Positions 37,601 to 47,924 are shown, counted from the stretch's first letter. The stretch is 64,000 nt of DNA from Pseudomonas fluorescens (GCF_000968015.1 NZ_LACH01000026.1:21505-85504); one strand, 5' to 3'. Notes: a model not told the origin generated them from the letters alone. Program-made: numbers and translations.

Positions 37601-39171
37601 GCGGTTTCGTCGACCCAGCGTTGTTCGAGACGGGTTTGAGGGCCTTGTGGCGGTGTGCCCAGGTGGCAATCGAGATCGCCGACATTCAGGCCGGACGCCA
37701 GCAGCCGTTGGCGCAGTTCGGCCAGATGACTTTCGATCAGGCTGGCGGTGTACGGGCGTTCGGCCCACAGCTGGCTGGACAGGCTGCCTTTGATCAGGTG
37801 TGCCTGAATCTGCAACGGGCCCAAGGGCTCCATGTCGAACGCCAGGTCCACTCGCCACAATTGTTGTTTGGGTTCGCGCTCGTCGTGGCGTTCGTTTTGC
37901 TGTTCCTTCTCGGGCGCTTCTTCGCGCTGGAACTTGACCTGCAACGGCACGATGTCCTGCAGATTGCGCATCGGGATTTCCAGCTGCCAGGTGCTCATCA
38001 ACCGTCCGTCGTCAGTGACGCCGGTCTGTTCCAGGCTCGACAGTTGATGGCTTTGCAGGCGTGAAACCGCCGCTGCTGCCAAACGCAGCAAGTGCTCGAG
38101 ATCGCCTTCGCCGTCCATGCTTTGTAACAGGCGCTCGGGCAGCGGGAAGCTGGTTGGCTGCGGTTTGGCGCTGACCTGGCCGAGCATGCCGAGGGCGCTG
38201 CGCACGAAGTTCGGCATGGCCTGGGCCAGTGTGTTGGCGGCAATGATCGCGTTGAGATTGGTGTTGGCCGGCAGGCCTGGCGTCAATTGTGCGATCAGCT
38301 TGAGCAAATCGCCTTTCATGTCCGGGGCCAGTGTCGGGTTTTGACCGCTGAGCAGTTTGGCTTCAAGGAACAGCCCGCTATTGGCCAGTGCCTGGGCCAG
38401 CCCCTTTGGCGTGCTGAGTTGTTGAACATCGGGCAGGCCGGCGAGCAACTTGTCGGCGGCGGCACGCAGATCACTGGACGTCTGATTCGAGGACGGCAGG
38501 TTTTGCAGGAGCTTGAGCAGGCCATCCAACGAGCCCTGGCGGCTCTGTTGACTGACCAGTTGTTGGGTCACCGCCAGTTGCTCCTGGCGGCTGCTCAATG
38601 GCACGAACTTCAGCGTCTGGGTGTCCTGCACCAGCGCACTCAGCAAGGTGCCGATGCGCAGCGGCGTCGGGCTGTCGATGCTCAGGGTGCTGCCGCTCAA
38701 CGCGGTGTTGAGCAAGCTCACCATCGAGCGAAACACCGTCGGCTGGCCCGGCACCTGCGGCAACACCTGAGAGGTCAGCACTTTGCCTTGCAGCAGGGTG
38801 CCGACGGGCAGTTGCGCCGTGTCGATACGAGTGAGAGTGGCGACGCTGGAGGCGATGGCCTGTTGCACGGTGACGGCCAGATTACCCGCCGACGGTTGGG
38901 TGATCGCCAGGCTGGTGCCCTGAGGCAACGGTTGGGTGCTGGTGGCCTGGACCGTGGTCTGACGGCCGCTGTCGAGGGTGACCTTGAGCAACAATTGAAA
39001 GGTCTGATCCGCCTGCTTGAGTGACAGCACTTCAGCCTTGGCGGTCTGGCCCGCAGTGATCAGGCCCTCCATCGGCGTCAGTAACTTCAGCAGGTCGCCA
39101 CTCACCACCAGCGGCCGCGAAGTCGCGGGCGTGGTCTGCGGTAGCGGGAGGATGTTCATTTCGCCTGTCAT
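37597..39171 (-). CDS. Second FliK-like protein
   Basis: 524 residues, start MTGEMNILP (MNILP 12 nt later is possible). The long Gln/Thr/Ser-rich body ends in a FliK-type C-terminal domain with SSLEQTGVTDDGRLMS and LGPLQIQAHLIKGSLSSQLW. It is paired with the FlhB-like gene through an ATGA overlap, mirroring the FliK/FlhB pair in the main cluster. No membrane span or signal peptide is seen. Function unknown; possibly a modulator of the export switch. Confidence 0.83.
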   Translation of the reverse strand: MTGEMNILPLPQTTPATSRPLVVSGDLLKLLTPMEGLITAGQTAKAEVLSLKQADQTFQLLLKVTLDSGRQTTVQATSTQPLPQGTSLAITQPSAGNLAVTVQQAIASSVATLTRIDTAQLPVGTLLQGKVLTSQVLPQVPGQPTVFRSMVSLLNTALSGSTLSIDSPTPLRIGTLLSALVQDTQTLKFVPLSSRQEQLAVTQQLVSQQSRQGSLDGLLKLLQNLPSSNQTSSDLRAAADKLLAGLPDVQQLSTPKGLAQALANSGLFLEAKLLSGQNPTLAPDMKGDLLKLIAQLTPGLPANTNLNAIIAANTLAQAMPNFVRSALGMLGQVSAKPQPTSFPLPERLLQSMDGEGDLEHLLRLAAAAVSRLQSHQLSSLEQTGVTDDGRLMSTWQLEIPMRNLQDIVPLQVKFQREEAPEKEQQNERHDEREPKQQLWRVDLAFDMEPLGPLQIQAHLIKGSLSSQLWAERPYTASLIESHLAELRQRLLASGLNVGDLDCHLGTPPQGPQTRLEQRWVDETA

Positions 39172-39201
39172 ACGCGGTCACAACCTGAGGAAATTGCCCT
39201 C

Positions 39202-39228
39202 TTGAGAGTAGGGCATGGCATGTATAAT
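39202..39228 (+). promoter_or_regulatory. Probable sigma-70 promoter of the ccm operon
   Basis: A perfect TATAAT at 39223-39228 lies 15 nt after TTGAGA (39202-39207), a slightly short spacer. It is in the divergent gap between the FliK-like gene and ccmA and points toward ccmA. Confidence 0.55.
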
Positions 39229-39230
39229 GC

Positions 39231-39251
39231 CGCCCCGTTGTATCCGGGGCG
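39231..39251 (+). other. Hairpin at the start of the ccm leader
   Basis: CGCCCCG-TTGTATC-CGGGGCG forms a perfect 7-bp stem. If the TATAAT above is used, it lies at or near the 5' end of the ccm transcript and may protect it. Confidence 0.45.
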
Positions 39252-39368
39252 CTGAAAACATTTCAAATACTTGATCCAGCTCCTTAGAACGGGCCGCCAA
39301 TGCATTTATCCTGCATATCTTTAACGGCCGCTCCACTGCCGACTTGAACCCAAAAGGCCCGTGATCTC

Positions 39369-40004
39369 TTGACCAGTCCTGTCCTGCAAACCGTTGCCCT
39401 CGCCTGTGAGCGAGACCTTCGGCTGCTCTTCGAAAATCTCGAATTGAGACTGGCCAGTGGCGAAATGTTGCAAATCAGCGGCCCCAACGGCAGTGGCAAA
39501 ACCAGCCTTTTACGCCTGCTTTGCGGTCTGATGCAGCCGACTGCCGGTCAAGTGCTGCTCAACGGCCAGCCATTGAACGAGCAACGCTTCGAGCTGGCGC
39601 GCAACCTGCTGTGGATCGGCCATGCTGCCGGGATCAAGGATCTGCTGACGCCGGAAGAGAATCTGAGCTGGCTTTGCGCCTTGCATCAACCGGCCTCCCA
39701 TGAGGCGATCCGGCAGGCGCTGACGGCTGTCGGACTGCACGGTTTCGAGGATGTTCCTTGCCATACGCTGTCTGCCGGGCAGCAACGCCGGGTCGCGTTG
39801 GCACGGTTGTACCTGGAAAGCCCGCCGCTATGGATCCTTGATGAGCCATTCACTGCGCTCGACAAACAAGGCGTGGCGCAACTCGAAGAACACCTGGCCG
39901 CACACTGCGAGCGCGGTGGCATGGTGGTCTTGACCACTCACCACACGCTGACCCGGATGCCGGCCGGCTATCGCGACATTGATCTGGGGAACTGGGCCGT
40001 ATGA
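39369..40004 (+). CDS. ccmA: CcmA, heme-chaperone-release ABC ATPase
   Basis: 211 residues from a TTG start (MTSPVLQT), which fits the family N-terminus. Walker [12 protein letters not shown], signature [14 protein letters not shown] and Walker [13 protein letters not shown] are complete. With CcmB and CcmC it releases holo-CcmE. Overlaps ccmB by 4 nt. Confidence 0.96.
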   Translation: MTSPVLQTVALACERDLRLLFENLELRLASGEMLQISGPNGSGKTSLLRLLCGLMQPTAGQVLLNGQPLNEQRFELARNLLWIGHAAGIKDLLTPEENLSWLCALHQPASHEAIRQALTAVGLHGFEDVPCHTLSAGQQRRVALARLYLESPPLWILDEPFTALDKQGVAQLEEHLAAHCERGGMVVLTTHHTLTRMPAGYRDIDLGNWAV

Positions 40005-40669
40005 GTGTTTTCGGCCTGTTGGTCGCCCGTGAAGCCCGATTGTTGTTCCGCCGTCCGGCGGAGTTGGCCAATCCGCTCGTATTCTTCGCGATCGTGGTTT
40101 CCCTGTTTCCGCTGGCGGTCGGACCCGAGTCTCAATTGTTGCAAACCTTGTCTCCGGGACTGGTCTGGGTAGCGGCCCTTTTATCGGTTTTGCTCTCGCT
40201 GGACGGGCTTTTCCGCAGTGATTTCGAAGACGGATCGCTTGAACAGTGGGTCCTTTCGTCGCACCCCCTGCCTCTTCTGGTTTTGGCCAAGGTGCTGGCA
40301 CACTGGTCCTTCTCTGGCCTGGCACTGGTTTTGCTCGCTCCATTACTGGCATTGATGCTCGGTTTGCCAACCGCCTGTCTGCCGGTGTTGCTGCTTTCGT
40401 TGTTGCTGGGTACACCAGTGCTGAGCCTGCTCGGTGCGGTGGGCGCAGCCCTGACGGTGGGGTTGAAGCGCGGTGGCCTGTTGCTGGCGCTGCTGATTCT
40501 GCCGTTGTACATCCCGGTGTTGATTCTTGGCAGTGGCGCCTTGCAGGCTGCATTGCAGGGAATGCCGGCGACCGGTTATCTCCTGTGGCTTGGTAGCCTG
40601 ACCGCCCTGGCGATAACCCTGACACCTTTTGCAATAGCTGCTGGCCTGAAGATCAGCGTCGGCGAATAA
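40001..40669 (+). CDS. ccmB: CcmB, heme-release ABC transporter permease
   Basis: 222 residues with six membrane spans, the normal CcmB layout. It couples to CcmA. A 78-nt gap with two hairpins follows. Confidence 0.95.
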   Translation: MSVFGLLVAREARLLFRRPAELANPLVFFAIVVSLFPLAVGPESQLLQTLSPGLVWVAALLSVLLSLDGLFRSDFEDGSLEQWVLSSHPLPLLVLAKVLAHWSFSGLALVLLAPLLALMLGLPTACLPVLLLSLLLGTPVLSLLGAVGAALTVGLKRGGLLLALLILPLYIPVLILGSGALQAALQGMPATGYLLWLGSLTALAITLTPFAIAAGLKISVGE

Positions 40670-40675
40670 TGAGGT

Positions 40676-40728
40676 CTGGTTATTTTTTAACCAGTAAAGA
40701 CCCTTCGCTGCTCGTGATGGCGAGCAGC
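40676..40728 (+). other. Two hairpins in the ccmB-ccmC gap
   Basis: CTGGTTA-TTTTT-TAACCAG (40676-40694) and GCTGCTCG-TGATGG-CGAGCAGC (40707-40728) are both perfect stems. The first has T only in its loop, and neither is followed by a T run. They look like processing or stability signals inside the operon. Confidence 0.5.
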
Positions 40729-40747
40729 AACCGTGATGGAAACAGTA

Positions 40748-41503
40748 ATGAACTGGACTTGGTTTCATAAGCTCGGCTCGCCCAAATGGTTTTACGGCAT
40801 CAGTGGCAAACTGCTGCCGTGGCTGAGTGTCGCGGCGTTGCTGCTGATCAGCGTTGGTGTCGTGTGGGGCCTGGCCTTCGCGCCGCCGGACTACCAGCAA
40901 GGCAACAGCTTTCGCATCATTTATATCCACGTTCCGGCCGCCATGCTGGCCCAGTCCATCTACGTGATGCTGGCGATCTGTGGCATCGTCGGGCTGGTGT
41001 GGAAGATGAAGCTGGCCGACGTCGCCCTGCAATGCGCGGCGCCCATCGGCGCCTGGATGACCGCCGTAGCGCTGGTCACCGGCGCGATCTGGGGCAAACC
41101 GACCTGGGGCTCGTGGTGGGTCTGGGATGCACGACTTACGTCCATGCTTATACTGCTGTTTCTGTACTTCGGTCTTATTGCGCTGGGCAATGCGATCAGC
41201 AATCGTGACAGTGCTGCCAAGGCCTGCGCGGTATTGGCGATTGTTGGCGTGATCAACATCCCGATCATCAAATACTCGGTGGAGTGGTGGAACACCCTGC
41301 ACCAGGGCGCGACCTTCACCCTTACCGAAAAACCGGCGATGCCCGCCGAGATGTGGCTGCCACTGCTGCTGACGGTGCTGGGTTTCTACTGTTTCTTCGG
41401 CGCGGTGTTGCTGCTGCGCATGCGCCTTGAAGTGCTCAAGCGCGAAGCCCGCGCCAGTTGGGTCAAGGCCGAAGTGCAGAACAGTCTGGAGGCCGCTCGA
41501 TGA
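40748..41503 (+). CDS. ccmC: CcmC, heme handling protein
   Basis: 251 residues from ATG 40748, with GGA 7 nt upstream. Six membrane spans and the heme-binding tryptophan motif [12 protein letters not shown] are present. CcmC loads heme onto CcmE in the periplasm. Confidence 0.96.
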   Translation: MNWTWFHKLGSPKWFYGISGKLLPWLSVAALLLISVGVVWGLAFAPPDYQQGNSFRIIYIHVPAAMLAQSIYVMLAICGIVGLVWKMKLADVALQCAAPIGAWMTAVALVTGAIWGKPTWGSWWVWDARLTSMLILLFLYFGLIALGNAISNRDSAAKACAVLAIVGVINIPIIKYSVEWWNTLHQGATFTLTEKPAMPAEMWLPLLLTVLGFYCFFGAVLLLRMRLEVLKREARASWVKAEVQNSLEAAR

Positions 41504-41676
41504 GTTTCGCTTCATTCGGCGACTTTCTCGCCATGGGCCATCACGGCCTGTATGTCTGGTCAGCCTATGGCATTAGCCTGGCGGTGCTGGCCCTCAACGT
41601 GGCGGCGCCGATCCTGGCCCGCAAGCGGTATCTGCAACAAGAGGCGCGTCGTCTGCGCCGGGAGAACGGCAAGTGA
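41500..41676 (+). CDS. ccmD: CcmD, small membrane protein of the CcmC complex
   Basis: 58 residues with one membrane span and a basic C-terminal tail ([15 protein letters not shown]). It overlaps ccmC and ccmE by 4 nt each, which supports the start at 41500. Confidence 0.93.
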   Translation: MSFASFGDFLAMGHHGLYVWSAYGISLAVLALNVAAPILARKRYLQQEARRLRRENGK

Positions 41677-42128
41677 ATCCGCTGCGCAAAAAGCGTCTTA
41701 TCATCATTCTCGCGATCCTGGTCGGTGTCGGCGTTGCCGTCGGCCTGGCCCTGAGCGCCCTGCAGCAGAACATCAATCTGTTTTACACCCCGACCCAGAT
41801 CGCCAACGGCGAAGCCCCGCAAGACACGCGCATCCGCGCCGGCGGCATGGTCGAGAAAGGTTCGCTGCAACGTTCCGGCGATTCGCTGGACGTGAAATTC
41901 ATCGTCACCGACTTCAGTAAATCCGTGACCATCAGCTACCGCGGCATCCTCCCGGACCTGTTCCGCGAAGGGCAGGGCATCGTTGCCCTGGGCAAGCTCA
42001 ACGCCGACGGCGTGGTGGTGGCCGACGAAGTGCTGGCCAAACACGACGAGAAGTACATGCCGCCAGAAGTGACCAAGGCTTTGAAAGACAGTGGTCAATC
42101 TGCTCCAACGCCCGCGAAGGAGGGTTGA
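41673..42128 (+). CDS. ccmE: CcmE, periplasmic heme chaperone
   Basis: 151 residues from a GTG. An N-terminal membrane anchor is followed by an OB-fold domain. The covalent heme ligand His124 lies in [11 protein letters not shown]. It carries heme from CcmC to CcmF. Confidence 0.96.
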   Translation: MNPLRKKRLIIILAILVGVGVAVGLALSALQQNINLFYTPTQIANGEAPQDTRIRAGGMVEKGSLQRSGDSLDVKFIVTDFSKSVTISYRGILPDLFREGQGIVALGKLNADGVVVADEVLAKHDEKYMPPEVTKALKDSGQSAPTPAKEG

Positions 42129-42131
42129 TCG

Positions 42132-44120
42132 ATGACGTCTGGACTCTTTATTCCTGAACTCGGCCATCTGGCCATGATTCTGGCGCTGTGTTTCGCGCTG
42201 GTTCAGGCCGTGGTGCCGTTGCTCGGTGCCTGGCGCGGTGACCGCTTGTGGATGAGCCTCGCTCAGCCGGCCGCCTGGGGGCAATTCGCGTTTCTGCTGT
42301 TCTCCTTCGGTTGCCTGACTTACGCCTTCATGGCCGACGATTTCTCCGTCGCCTACGTTGCCAGCAACTCCAACAGCGCGTTGCCGTGGTACTACAAGTT
42401 CAGCGCGGTGTGGGGCGCTCACGAAGGGTCGTTGCTGCTCTGGGCCCTGATCCTCGGCGGCTGGACCTTCGCGGTATCGGTGTTCTCCCGGCAGTTGCCG
42501 CAAGTGATGCTGGCTCGCGTGCTGGCGGTGATGGGCATGATCAGCACGGGTTTCCTGCTGTTCCTGATCCTCACGTCCAACCCGTTTGCACGGATCCTGC
42601 CGCAGATTCCTGCGGACGGTCGTGATCTCAACCCACTGCTGCAAGACATCGGCCTGATCGTTCATCCGCCGATGCTGTACATGGGCTATGTCGGTTTCTC
42701 CGTGGCCTTCGCTTTCGCTATCGCTGCACTGCTGGGCGGTCGTCTTGATGCGGCGTGGGCACGCTGGTCCCGTCCGTGGACCATCGTCGCCTGGGCCTTC
42801 CTCGGTATCGGCATCACCCTCGGTTCGTGGTGGGCGTACTACGAACTCGGCTGGGGCGGCTGGTGGTTCTGGGATCCGGTGGAAAACGCCTCCTTCATGC
42901 CATGGCTGGTGGGTACGGCGCTGATTCACTCCTTGGCGGTCACGGAAAAACGTGGCGTGTTCAAGAGCTGGACCGTGTTGCTGGCCATCGCTGCCTTCTC
43001 GCTGAGCTTGCTGGGGACTTTCCTCGTGCGTTCCGGCGTGCTGACCTCGGTTCACGCCTTTGCGTCCGACCCTGAGCGCGGTGTGTTCATTCTGATCTTC
43101 CTGCTGTTCGTGGTCGGTGGTTCGCTGACCCTGTTTGCCCTGCGCGCTCCCGTGGTGAAGAGCCACGTCGGTTTCAACCTCTGGTCCCGGGAAACCCTGC
43201 TGCTGGGTAACAACCTGGTGCTGGTGGTGGCGGCGTCGATGATCCTGCTCGGCACGTTGTATCCGCTGATTCTCGATGCGATGACCGGCGCCAAGCTGTC
43301 GGTCGGCCCGCCGTACTTCAACGCACTGTTCATTCCGTTGATGGCCTTGCTGATGATGGTGATGGCAGTCGGCATGCTGGTGCGCTGGAAAGACACCCCG
43401 GTCAAATGGCTGTTGAGCATGCTGACCCCGGTGTTGCTCGGCAGCGCCGCGCTGGCGGTGGTGGCTGGCGTCGCTTATGGCGATTTCAACTGGGCGGTGA
43501 TTGCGACCTTCATGCTCGCCGCCTGGGTGTTGCTGGCCGGTGTGCGTGACATTTTCGACAAGACTCGCCACAAAGGCTTGATCAAAGGCCTGCCGACCCT
43601 GACCCGCAGTTATTGGGGCATGCAGGTCGCTCACCTCGGCATCGCTGTGTGTGCCCTTGGTGTCGTGCTGTCGAGCCAGAACAGTGCCGAGCGCGACCTG
43701 CGCCTGGCGCCGGGCGAGTCCATGGACCTGGGCGGTTACCACTTCGTGTTCGAAGGCGCCAAGCATTTCGAAGGCCCGAACTTCACGTCCGACAAGGGCA
43801 CCGTTCGGGTGATCCGCGATGGCCAGGAAGTCAGCGTGCTGCACCCGGAAAAACGCCTCTACACCGTGCAGAACTCGGTGATGACCGAAGCCGGGATCGA
43901 CGCCGGTTTCACCCGCGACCTCTACGTCGCACTCGGCGAACCGTTGGGCGATGGCGCCTGGGCCGTTCGCGTCCACGTCAAACCGTTCGTACGCTGGATC
44001 TGGTTCGGTGGTCTGCTCACCGGTTTGGGCGGGTTGCTGGCGGCATTCGATCGCCGTTACCGGGTCAAGGTGAGCAGCCGTGTGCGTGAAGCACTGGGCA
44101 TGACGGGAGCCACGGCATGA
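42132..44120 (+). CDS. ccmF: CcmF, cytochrome c heme lyase subunit
   Basis: 662 residues with about 14-15 membrane spans. The motif WGGWWFWDPVENASFMPWL and conserved histidines mark the CcmF/CcmC superfamily. It ligates heme to apocytochrome c with CcmH and CcmI. Confidence 0.97.
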   Translation: MTSGLFIPELGHLAMILALCFALVQAVVPLLGAWRGDRLWMSLAQPAAWGQFAFLLFSFGCLTYAFMADDFSVAYVASNSNSALPWYYKFSAVWGAHEGSLLLWALILGGWTFAVSVFSRQLPQVMLARVLAVMGMISTGFLLFLILTSNPFARILPQIPADGRDLNPLLQDIGLIVHPPMLYMGYVGFSVAFAFAIAALLGGRLDAAWARWSRPWTIVAWAFLGIGITLGSWWAYYELGWGGWWFWDPVENASFMPWLVGTALIHSLAVTEKRGVFKSWTVLLAIAAFSLSLLGTFLVRSGVLTSVHAFASDPERGVFILIFLLFVVGGSLTLFALRAPVVKSHVGFNLWSRETLLLGNNLVLVVAASMILLGTLYPLILDAMTGAKLSVGPPYFNALFIPLMALLMMVMAVGMLVRWKDTPVKWLLSMLTPVLLGSAALAVVAGVAYGDFNWAVIATFMLAAWVLLAGVRDIFDKTRHKGLIKGLPTLTRSYWGMQVAHLGIAVCALGVVLSSQNSAERDLRLAPGESMDLGGYHFVFEGAKHFEGPNFTSDKGTVRVIRDGQEVSVLHPEKRLYTVQNSVMTEAGIDAGFTRDLYVALGEPLGDGAWAVRVHVKPFVRWIWFGGLLTGLGGLLAAFDRRYRVKVSSRVREALGMTGATA

Positions 44121-44653
44121 GGCGTTGGTTGATGCTGTTGCCCCTGGTGATTTTTCTGGTGGTGGCTGTTTTCCTTTATCGCGGGCTCTATCTGGACCCG
44201 GCCGAGCTGCCTTCGGCGATGATCAACAAGCCGTTCCCGGAGTTTTCCCTGCCGGCGGTGCAGGGCGACAAAACCCTGACCAAGGCCGACATTCTGGGTA
44301 AGCCAGCGCTGGTCAATGTCTGGGGTACCTGGTGCATTTCCTGCCGGATCGAGCACCCGGTGCTGAACAAACTGGCCGAGAAGGGCGTGGTGATCTACGG
44401 CATCAACTACAAGGACGTCAACGCCGACGCCTTGAAGTGGCTGGTGGAATTCCACAACCCGTACCAGCTGGACATCCGTGACGATGAAGGCACCCTGGGC
44501 TTGAACCTCGGCGTCTATGGCGCTCCGGAAACCTTCTTCATCGACGCCAAAGGCATCATCCGTGACAAGTTCGTTGGCGTGATCGACGAACAGGTCTGGC
44601 GCGAAAAACTGGCGGCCAAGTATCAGGCGCTGGTTGATGAGGCCAAGCCATGA
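44117..44653 (+). CDS. ccmG: CcmG (DsbE), thiol-disulfide oxidoreductase
   Basis: 178 residues. A membrane anchor precedes a thioredoxin-like domain with the active site C73-I-S-C76 in WGTWCISCRIEHP. It keeps apocytochrome cysteines reduced. Overlaps ccmF and ccmH by 4 nt. Confidence 0.95.
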   Translation: MRRWLMLLPLVIFLVVAVFLYRGLYLDPAELPSAMINKPFPEFSLPAVQGDKTLTKADILGKPALVNVWGTWCISCRIEHPVLNKLAEKGVVIYGINYKDVNADALKWLVEFHNPYQLDIRDDEGTLGLNLGVYGAPETFFIDAKGIIRDKFVGVIDEQVWREKLAAKYQALVDEAKP

Positions 44654-45123
44654 AGCGCTGGATAGCCGCCGCGGTATTGGGTTTGAGCATGGCCGGCGTG
44701 GCGCACGCTGCCATCGACACCTACGAATTCGCCAAAGAAGGCGATCGCGAGCGTTTTCGCGAGCTGACCAAAGAGCTGCGTTGCCCCAAGTGTCAGAATC
44801 AGGACATTGCCGATTCCAATGCACCGATCGCCGCCGACCTGCGCAAAGAGATTTTTCGCATGCTCGGCGAGGGCAAGGACAACCAGCAGATCATCGACTT
44901 CATGGTCGACCGCTACGGTGATTTCGTCCGCTACAAACCCGCTCTGAACGCCAAGACTGCTGTGCTCTGGTTCGGCCCTGCCGGCCTGCTGCTGGGCGGT
45001 TTTGTGATCATCGCCGTGATCGTCCGCCGTCGTCGCGTGCAACGCGCTGACACCAAGGATGAGCTTTCCGCCGAGGAGCGTGAGCGCCTCGACCACCTGT
45101 TGGATAAAACCAAGAATGATTGA
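44650..45123 (+). CDS. ccmH: CcmH, cytochrome c maturation thiol oxidoreductase
   Basis: 157 residues with a signal peptide (to about residue 20), the redox pair C45-P-K-C48 in [11 protein letters not shown] and one C-terminal membrane span. Acts with CcmG and CcmF. Confidence 0.95.
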   Translation: MKRWIAAAVLGLSMAGVAHAAIDTYEFAKEGDRERFRELTKELRCPKCQNQDIADSNAPIAADLRKEIFRMLGEGKDNQQIIDFMVDRYGDFVRYKPALNAKTAVLWFGPAGLLLGGFVIIAVIVRRRRVQRADTKDELSAEERERLDHLLDKTKND

Positions 45124-46318
45124 TTTCTGGCTCGCTGCAGGTCTGCTACTTCTGGTTGCCCTGAGTTTTCTGCTGATTCCCGTACTGCGTGGTCGCCGCG
45201 CCCAGCTTGAAGAGGACCGTACGGCCCTGAACGTCGCGCTGTATCAGGAGCGCGTGGCTGAGTTGCAGACTCAGCAGGAAGAGGGCGTTCTGGACGCGGC
45301 GCAAATGGACACCGGTCGCGCCGAAGCTGCCCGTGAATTGCTCGCCGACACTGAAGGTGTCGAGGCGGCGCGCGTGTCCCGCCTGGGCAAACCGTGGCCC
45401 TTGCTGGCGGCGATTCTGGTGCCGGTGCTGGGTCTTGGCCTGTATCTGCATTTTGGGGCGAGCGACAAGGTCGAACTGACCCGCGAATTCTCCCAGGCGC
45501 CGCAGTCTATGGAAGAGATGACCCGTCGTTTGGAGCGTGCGGTCGCGGCTCAGCCAGATTCGGCTGAAGGCCTGTATTTCCTTGGTCGTACGTACATGGC
45601 TCAGGATCGTCCTGGCGATGCGGCGAAGATCTTCGAACGCACGGTGACCCTGGCTGGTCGTCAGCCGGAACTGTTGGGCCAATGGGCGCAGGCCCAGTAC
45701 TTCGCCGACGGCAAGAAGTGGTCGGACAAGGTTCAGGCCCTGACCGATGAAGCACTGAAAGCCGATCCGAAAGAAGTCACCAGCCTTGGCTTGCTCGGTA
45801 TTGCTGCCTTTGAAAGCCAGCGTTATCAGGACGCCATCGACTACTGGAATCGCCTGCTGGTGCAACTGCCACCGGAGGACAGTTCCCGCGCCGCGCTGCA
45901 AGGCGGCATCACTCGGGCCACCGAGAAACTCGAAGCCAGCGGTGGTAAGGTGGCCCAGGCTCCCGCCGCCAAGGTGGCGGCACTGCTCAAGGTGCGAGTG
46001 GATCTGGCGCCAGAGCTGAAAGCCAAGGTCCAGCCGGGCGACAGCGTATTCATCTTCGCCCGCGCCACCGCAGGTCCTCCTGCGCCATTGGCCGCCAAGC
46101 GCCTGACCGTGGCCGACTTGCCGGCGACCGTCGAGCTGGGCGATGCCGACGCAATGATGCCGCAGTTGAAACTGTCGAACTTCCCTGAAGTCCAACTGGT
46201 TGCGCGCATTTCTCGCGCCGGCCAACCCACTGCCGGCGAATGGATCGGTCGCAGCCAGCCTCTGGCCAGCAGCACCACTGCGCAGCAGACACTGACCATC
46301 GATAGCCCGGACAAATGA
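45116..46318 (+). CDS. ccmI: CcmI, cytochrome c maturation TPR protein
   Basis: 400 residues from ATG 45116, overlapping ccmH by 8 nt. Two N-terminal membrane segments are followed by TPR repeats ([20 protein letters not shown]) and a C-terminal domain. CcmI binds apocytochrome C-termini and hands them to the heme lyase. Confidence 0.94.
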   Translation: MIDFWLAAGLLLLVALSFLLIPVLRGRRAQLEEDRTALNVALYQERVAELQTQQEEGVLDAAQMDTGRAEAARELLADTEGVEAARVSRLGKPWPLLAAILVPVLGLGLYLHFGASDKVELTREFSQAPQSMEEMTRRLERAVAAQPDSAEGLYFLGRTYMAQDRPGDAAKIFERTVTLAGRQPELLGQWAQAQYFADGKKWSDKVQALTDEALKADPKEVTSLGLLGIAAFESQRYQDAIDYWNRLLVQLPPEDSSRAALQGGITRATEKLEASGGKVAQAPAAKVAALLKVRVDLAPELKAKVQPGDSVFIFARATAGPPAPLAAKRLTVADLPATVELGDADAMMPQLKLSNFPEVQLVARISRAGQPTAGEWIGRSQPLASSTTAQQTLTIDSPDK

Positions 46319-46332
46319 CAGGAAACGCCACT

Positions 46333-46737
46333 ATGACCGCGATCGCTCGTATCACCCTGCTCAGTATGGTTTTGGGGTTAAGCGCTTGCGTGGTCCAACC
46401 GCAGCAGCCTGAACGGTTGCCACCGATCCCGCCGTCGCAGCCGCGTCCGACGCCGTCCACGACCCCGACACCGGGCAAACCGAGCATTCCGGCCAAACCC
46501 GCCAAACCGCAGCCACGCACCTCCGCCAGCTTCGCGCCGCCACCGGGTGGCAACAGCCATTGGGACGCCAAGCTCGGCGTGTACGTTCTCGATGATCAGA
46601 CCAACACCTTCTACCGCCAGCGCACGTACTATCGCTGGAACAACGGCTGGAGCCGGTCGATCAGCCCGAACGGTCCATGGGAAGAGACAGACATCCATGG
46701 CGTTCCGGGCGGGTTGGGACGGCAATTCGGGCAGTAA
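46333..46737 (+). CDS. Small Pro-rich lipoprotein
   Basis: 134 residues from ATG 46333, with AGGA 9 nt upstream; ATG 46315 overlaps the ccmI stop. The lipobox LSAC ends a short signal peptide. A Pro/Thr/Lys-rich linker (about 25-70) leads to an aromatic C-terminal domain (NTFYRQRTYYRWNNGWSRS). Its position makes it the last gene of the ccm transcript, but a role in cytochrome assembly is not shown. Confidence 0.8.
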   Translation: MTAIARITLLSMVLGLSACVVQPQQPERLPPIPPSQPRPTPSTTPTPGKPSIPAKPAKPQPRTSASFAPPPGGNSHWDAKLGVYVLDDQTNTFYRQRTYYRWNNGWSRSISPNGPWEETDIHGVPGGLGRQFGQ

Positions 46738-46741
46738 ACAT

Positions 46742-46776
46742 AAACGGCGATCCTTGGATCGCCGTTTTGCTTTTTG
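46742..46776 (+). terminator. Rho-independent terminator of the ccm operon
   Basis: AAACGGCGAT-CCTTGG-ATCGCCGTTT is a perfect 10-bp stem followed by TGCTTTTT. It begins 5 nt after the lipoprotein stop. Confidence 0.9.
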
Positions 46777-46784
46777 GAGTCTGA

Positions 46785-46884
46785 GAAGATCGCAGGCTGC
46801 GCCAGCTCCTACAGGATCGTGTACGACAATGATCGGCGGGTGTACGCGGTAAACGTAGGAGCTGGCGAAGCCTCGCAGCTTGAT
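46785..46884. repeat. Degenerate REP doublet
   Basis: Arms GAAGATCGCAGGCTGCGCCA and GGCGAAGCCTCGCAGCTTG surround a 55-nt spacer. It differs from the commoner families and sits between convergent lipoprotein and LysR genes. Confidence 0.7.
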
Positions 46885-47771
46885 CAGACGTCTTTTGTCA
46901 GCAACCCCTGCACATACTCCACAAACGCCCGGGCCTTCGCACTGGCCATTCTGCCGGTGGGAAACACCGCCCAAAGGTCCTGATTCGGCAACGTCCAATC
47001 CTTCAGCACTTCCCTGACCGCGCCGTTGGCCAGTTCCGGTGCAAACATCCATTCGGACGCCATGGTCAGGCCTTGATGGGCTAGCACGGCTGCACGCAGA
47101 CCTTCGGCGGCGTTGACGCGGATTCGCCCGTTGATGATGACTGACTGATCATCTGTCCCGTTGCGGAACTGCCAATTGGCACCACCGCCCAAGGTGTAGA
47201 TGACTGCTTGGTGTTTACTCAGATCGGCAGGGCAGGAGGGCTCGCCATGTTTTTCGAAATAGGCGGGCGTGCCCAACACCACGCGCCGGCACTCGGCGAT
47301 CTTGCGGGCGGTGAGGCCGGAGTCGCTCTGGGCGCCCATGCGCAGGGCGATGTCGACGCCTTCTTCCACCAGATTGACGTTGCGATCGTCCAGCATCAAA
47401 TCGATGCTCAGGTCCGGGTTCTGATCGAGGAAAGGCCCGAGGTGCGGAACGATGTGCAGCCGGCCAAAGGTCACGGCAGCACAGATACGCAAGGTACCGC
47501 TCAGGCCGCTGGCGGCACCGCGAGCGGCATTGTCAGCCTCGTCCGCTTCTTCGATGGCACGCTTGGACCGTTCGAAAAAGGCCAGGCCCGCCTCGGTCGG
47601 CGTCAGGCCTCGGGTCGAGCGCAACAGCAGCCTGACCGCGAGGCGCGCCTCCAAATGCGCGATGGCTTTCGAGACCGCAGGCTGGCCAATATTCAAGCGT
47701 CGGGCGGCGGCGGAAAACGAACCGGTTTCCACCACGTAGACAAAGGTTTCCATTGCGCCGAGGCGGTCCAT
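46884..47771 (-). CDS. LysR-family transcriptional regulator
   Basis: 295 residues. The N-terminal winged HTH (GSFSAAARRLNIGQPAVSKAIAHLE) and LysR substrate-binding domain are clear. It has a good ribosome site, AAGGA. It lies downstream of an SDR gene in the same direction and may control it or the MFS gene, but no target is shown by the sequence. Confidence 0.93.
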   Translation of the reverse strand: MDRLGAMETFVYVVETGSFSAAARRLNIGQPAVSKAIAHLEARLAVRLLLRSTRGLTPTEAGLAFFERSKRAIEEADEADNAARGAASGLSGTLRICAAVTFGRLHIVPHLGPFLDQNPDLSIDLMLDDRNVNLVEEGVDIALRMGAQSDSGLTARKIAECRRVVLGTPAYFEKHGEPSCPADLSKHQAVIYTLGGGANWQFRNGTDDQSVIINGRIRVNAAEGLRAAVLAHQGLTMASEWMFAPELANGAVREVLKDWTLPNQDLWAVFPTGRMASAKARAFVEYVQGLLTKDV

Positions 47772-47812
47772 CTACAGTCCTTCTTCAATTCTGAATATTG
47801 TCGGAGATCCAG

Positions 47813-47900
47813 TGTGGGAGCGAGCTTGCTCGCGATGAAGGCACTGCGATTTATCAGTAAAACCGCGTGTTCGTTCATCGCGAGCAAGCTCGCTCCCACA
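47813..47900. repeat. REP doublet (GTGGGAGCGAGC family)
   Basis: TGTGGGAGCGAGCTTGCTCG and its complement face each other across about 40 nt, upstream of the LysR gene and downstream of the SDR gene. Confidence 0.9.
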
Positions 47901-47924
47901 TTTGATAGGGGTTGTCTCAAATAA

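Noticed and set aside
41565..43976. An 803-codon minus-strand open frame opposite ccmD-ccmF
   Set aside because: Its amino-acid content is His/Gln/Arg-rich shadow composition, and the plus strand holds clear ccm genes with conserved motifs.
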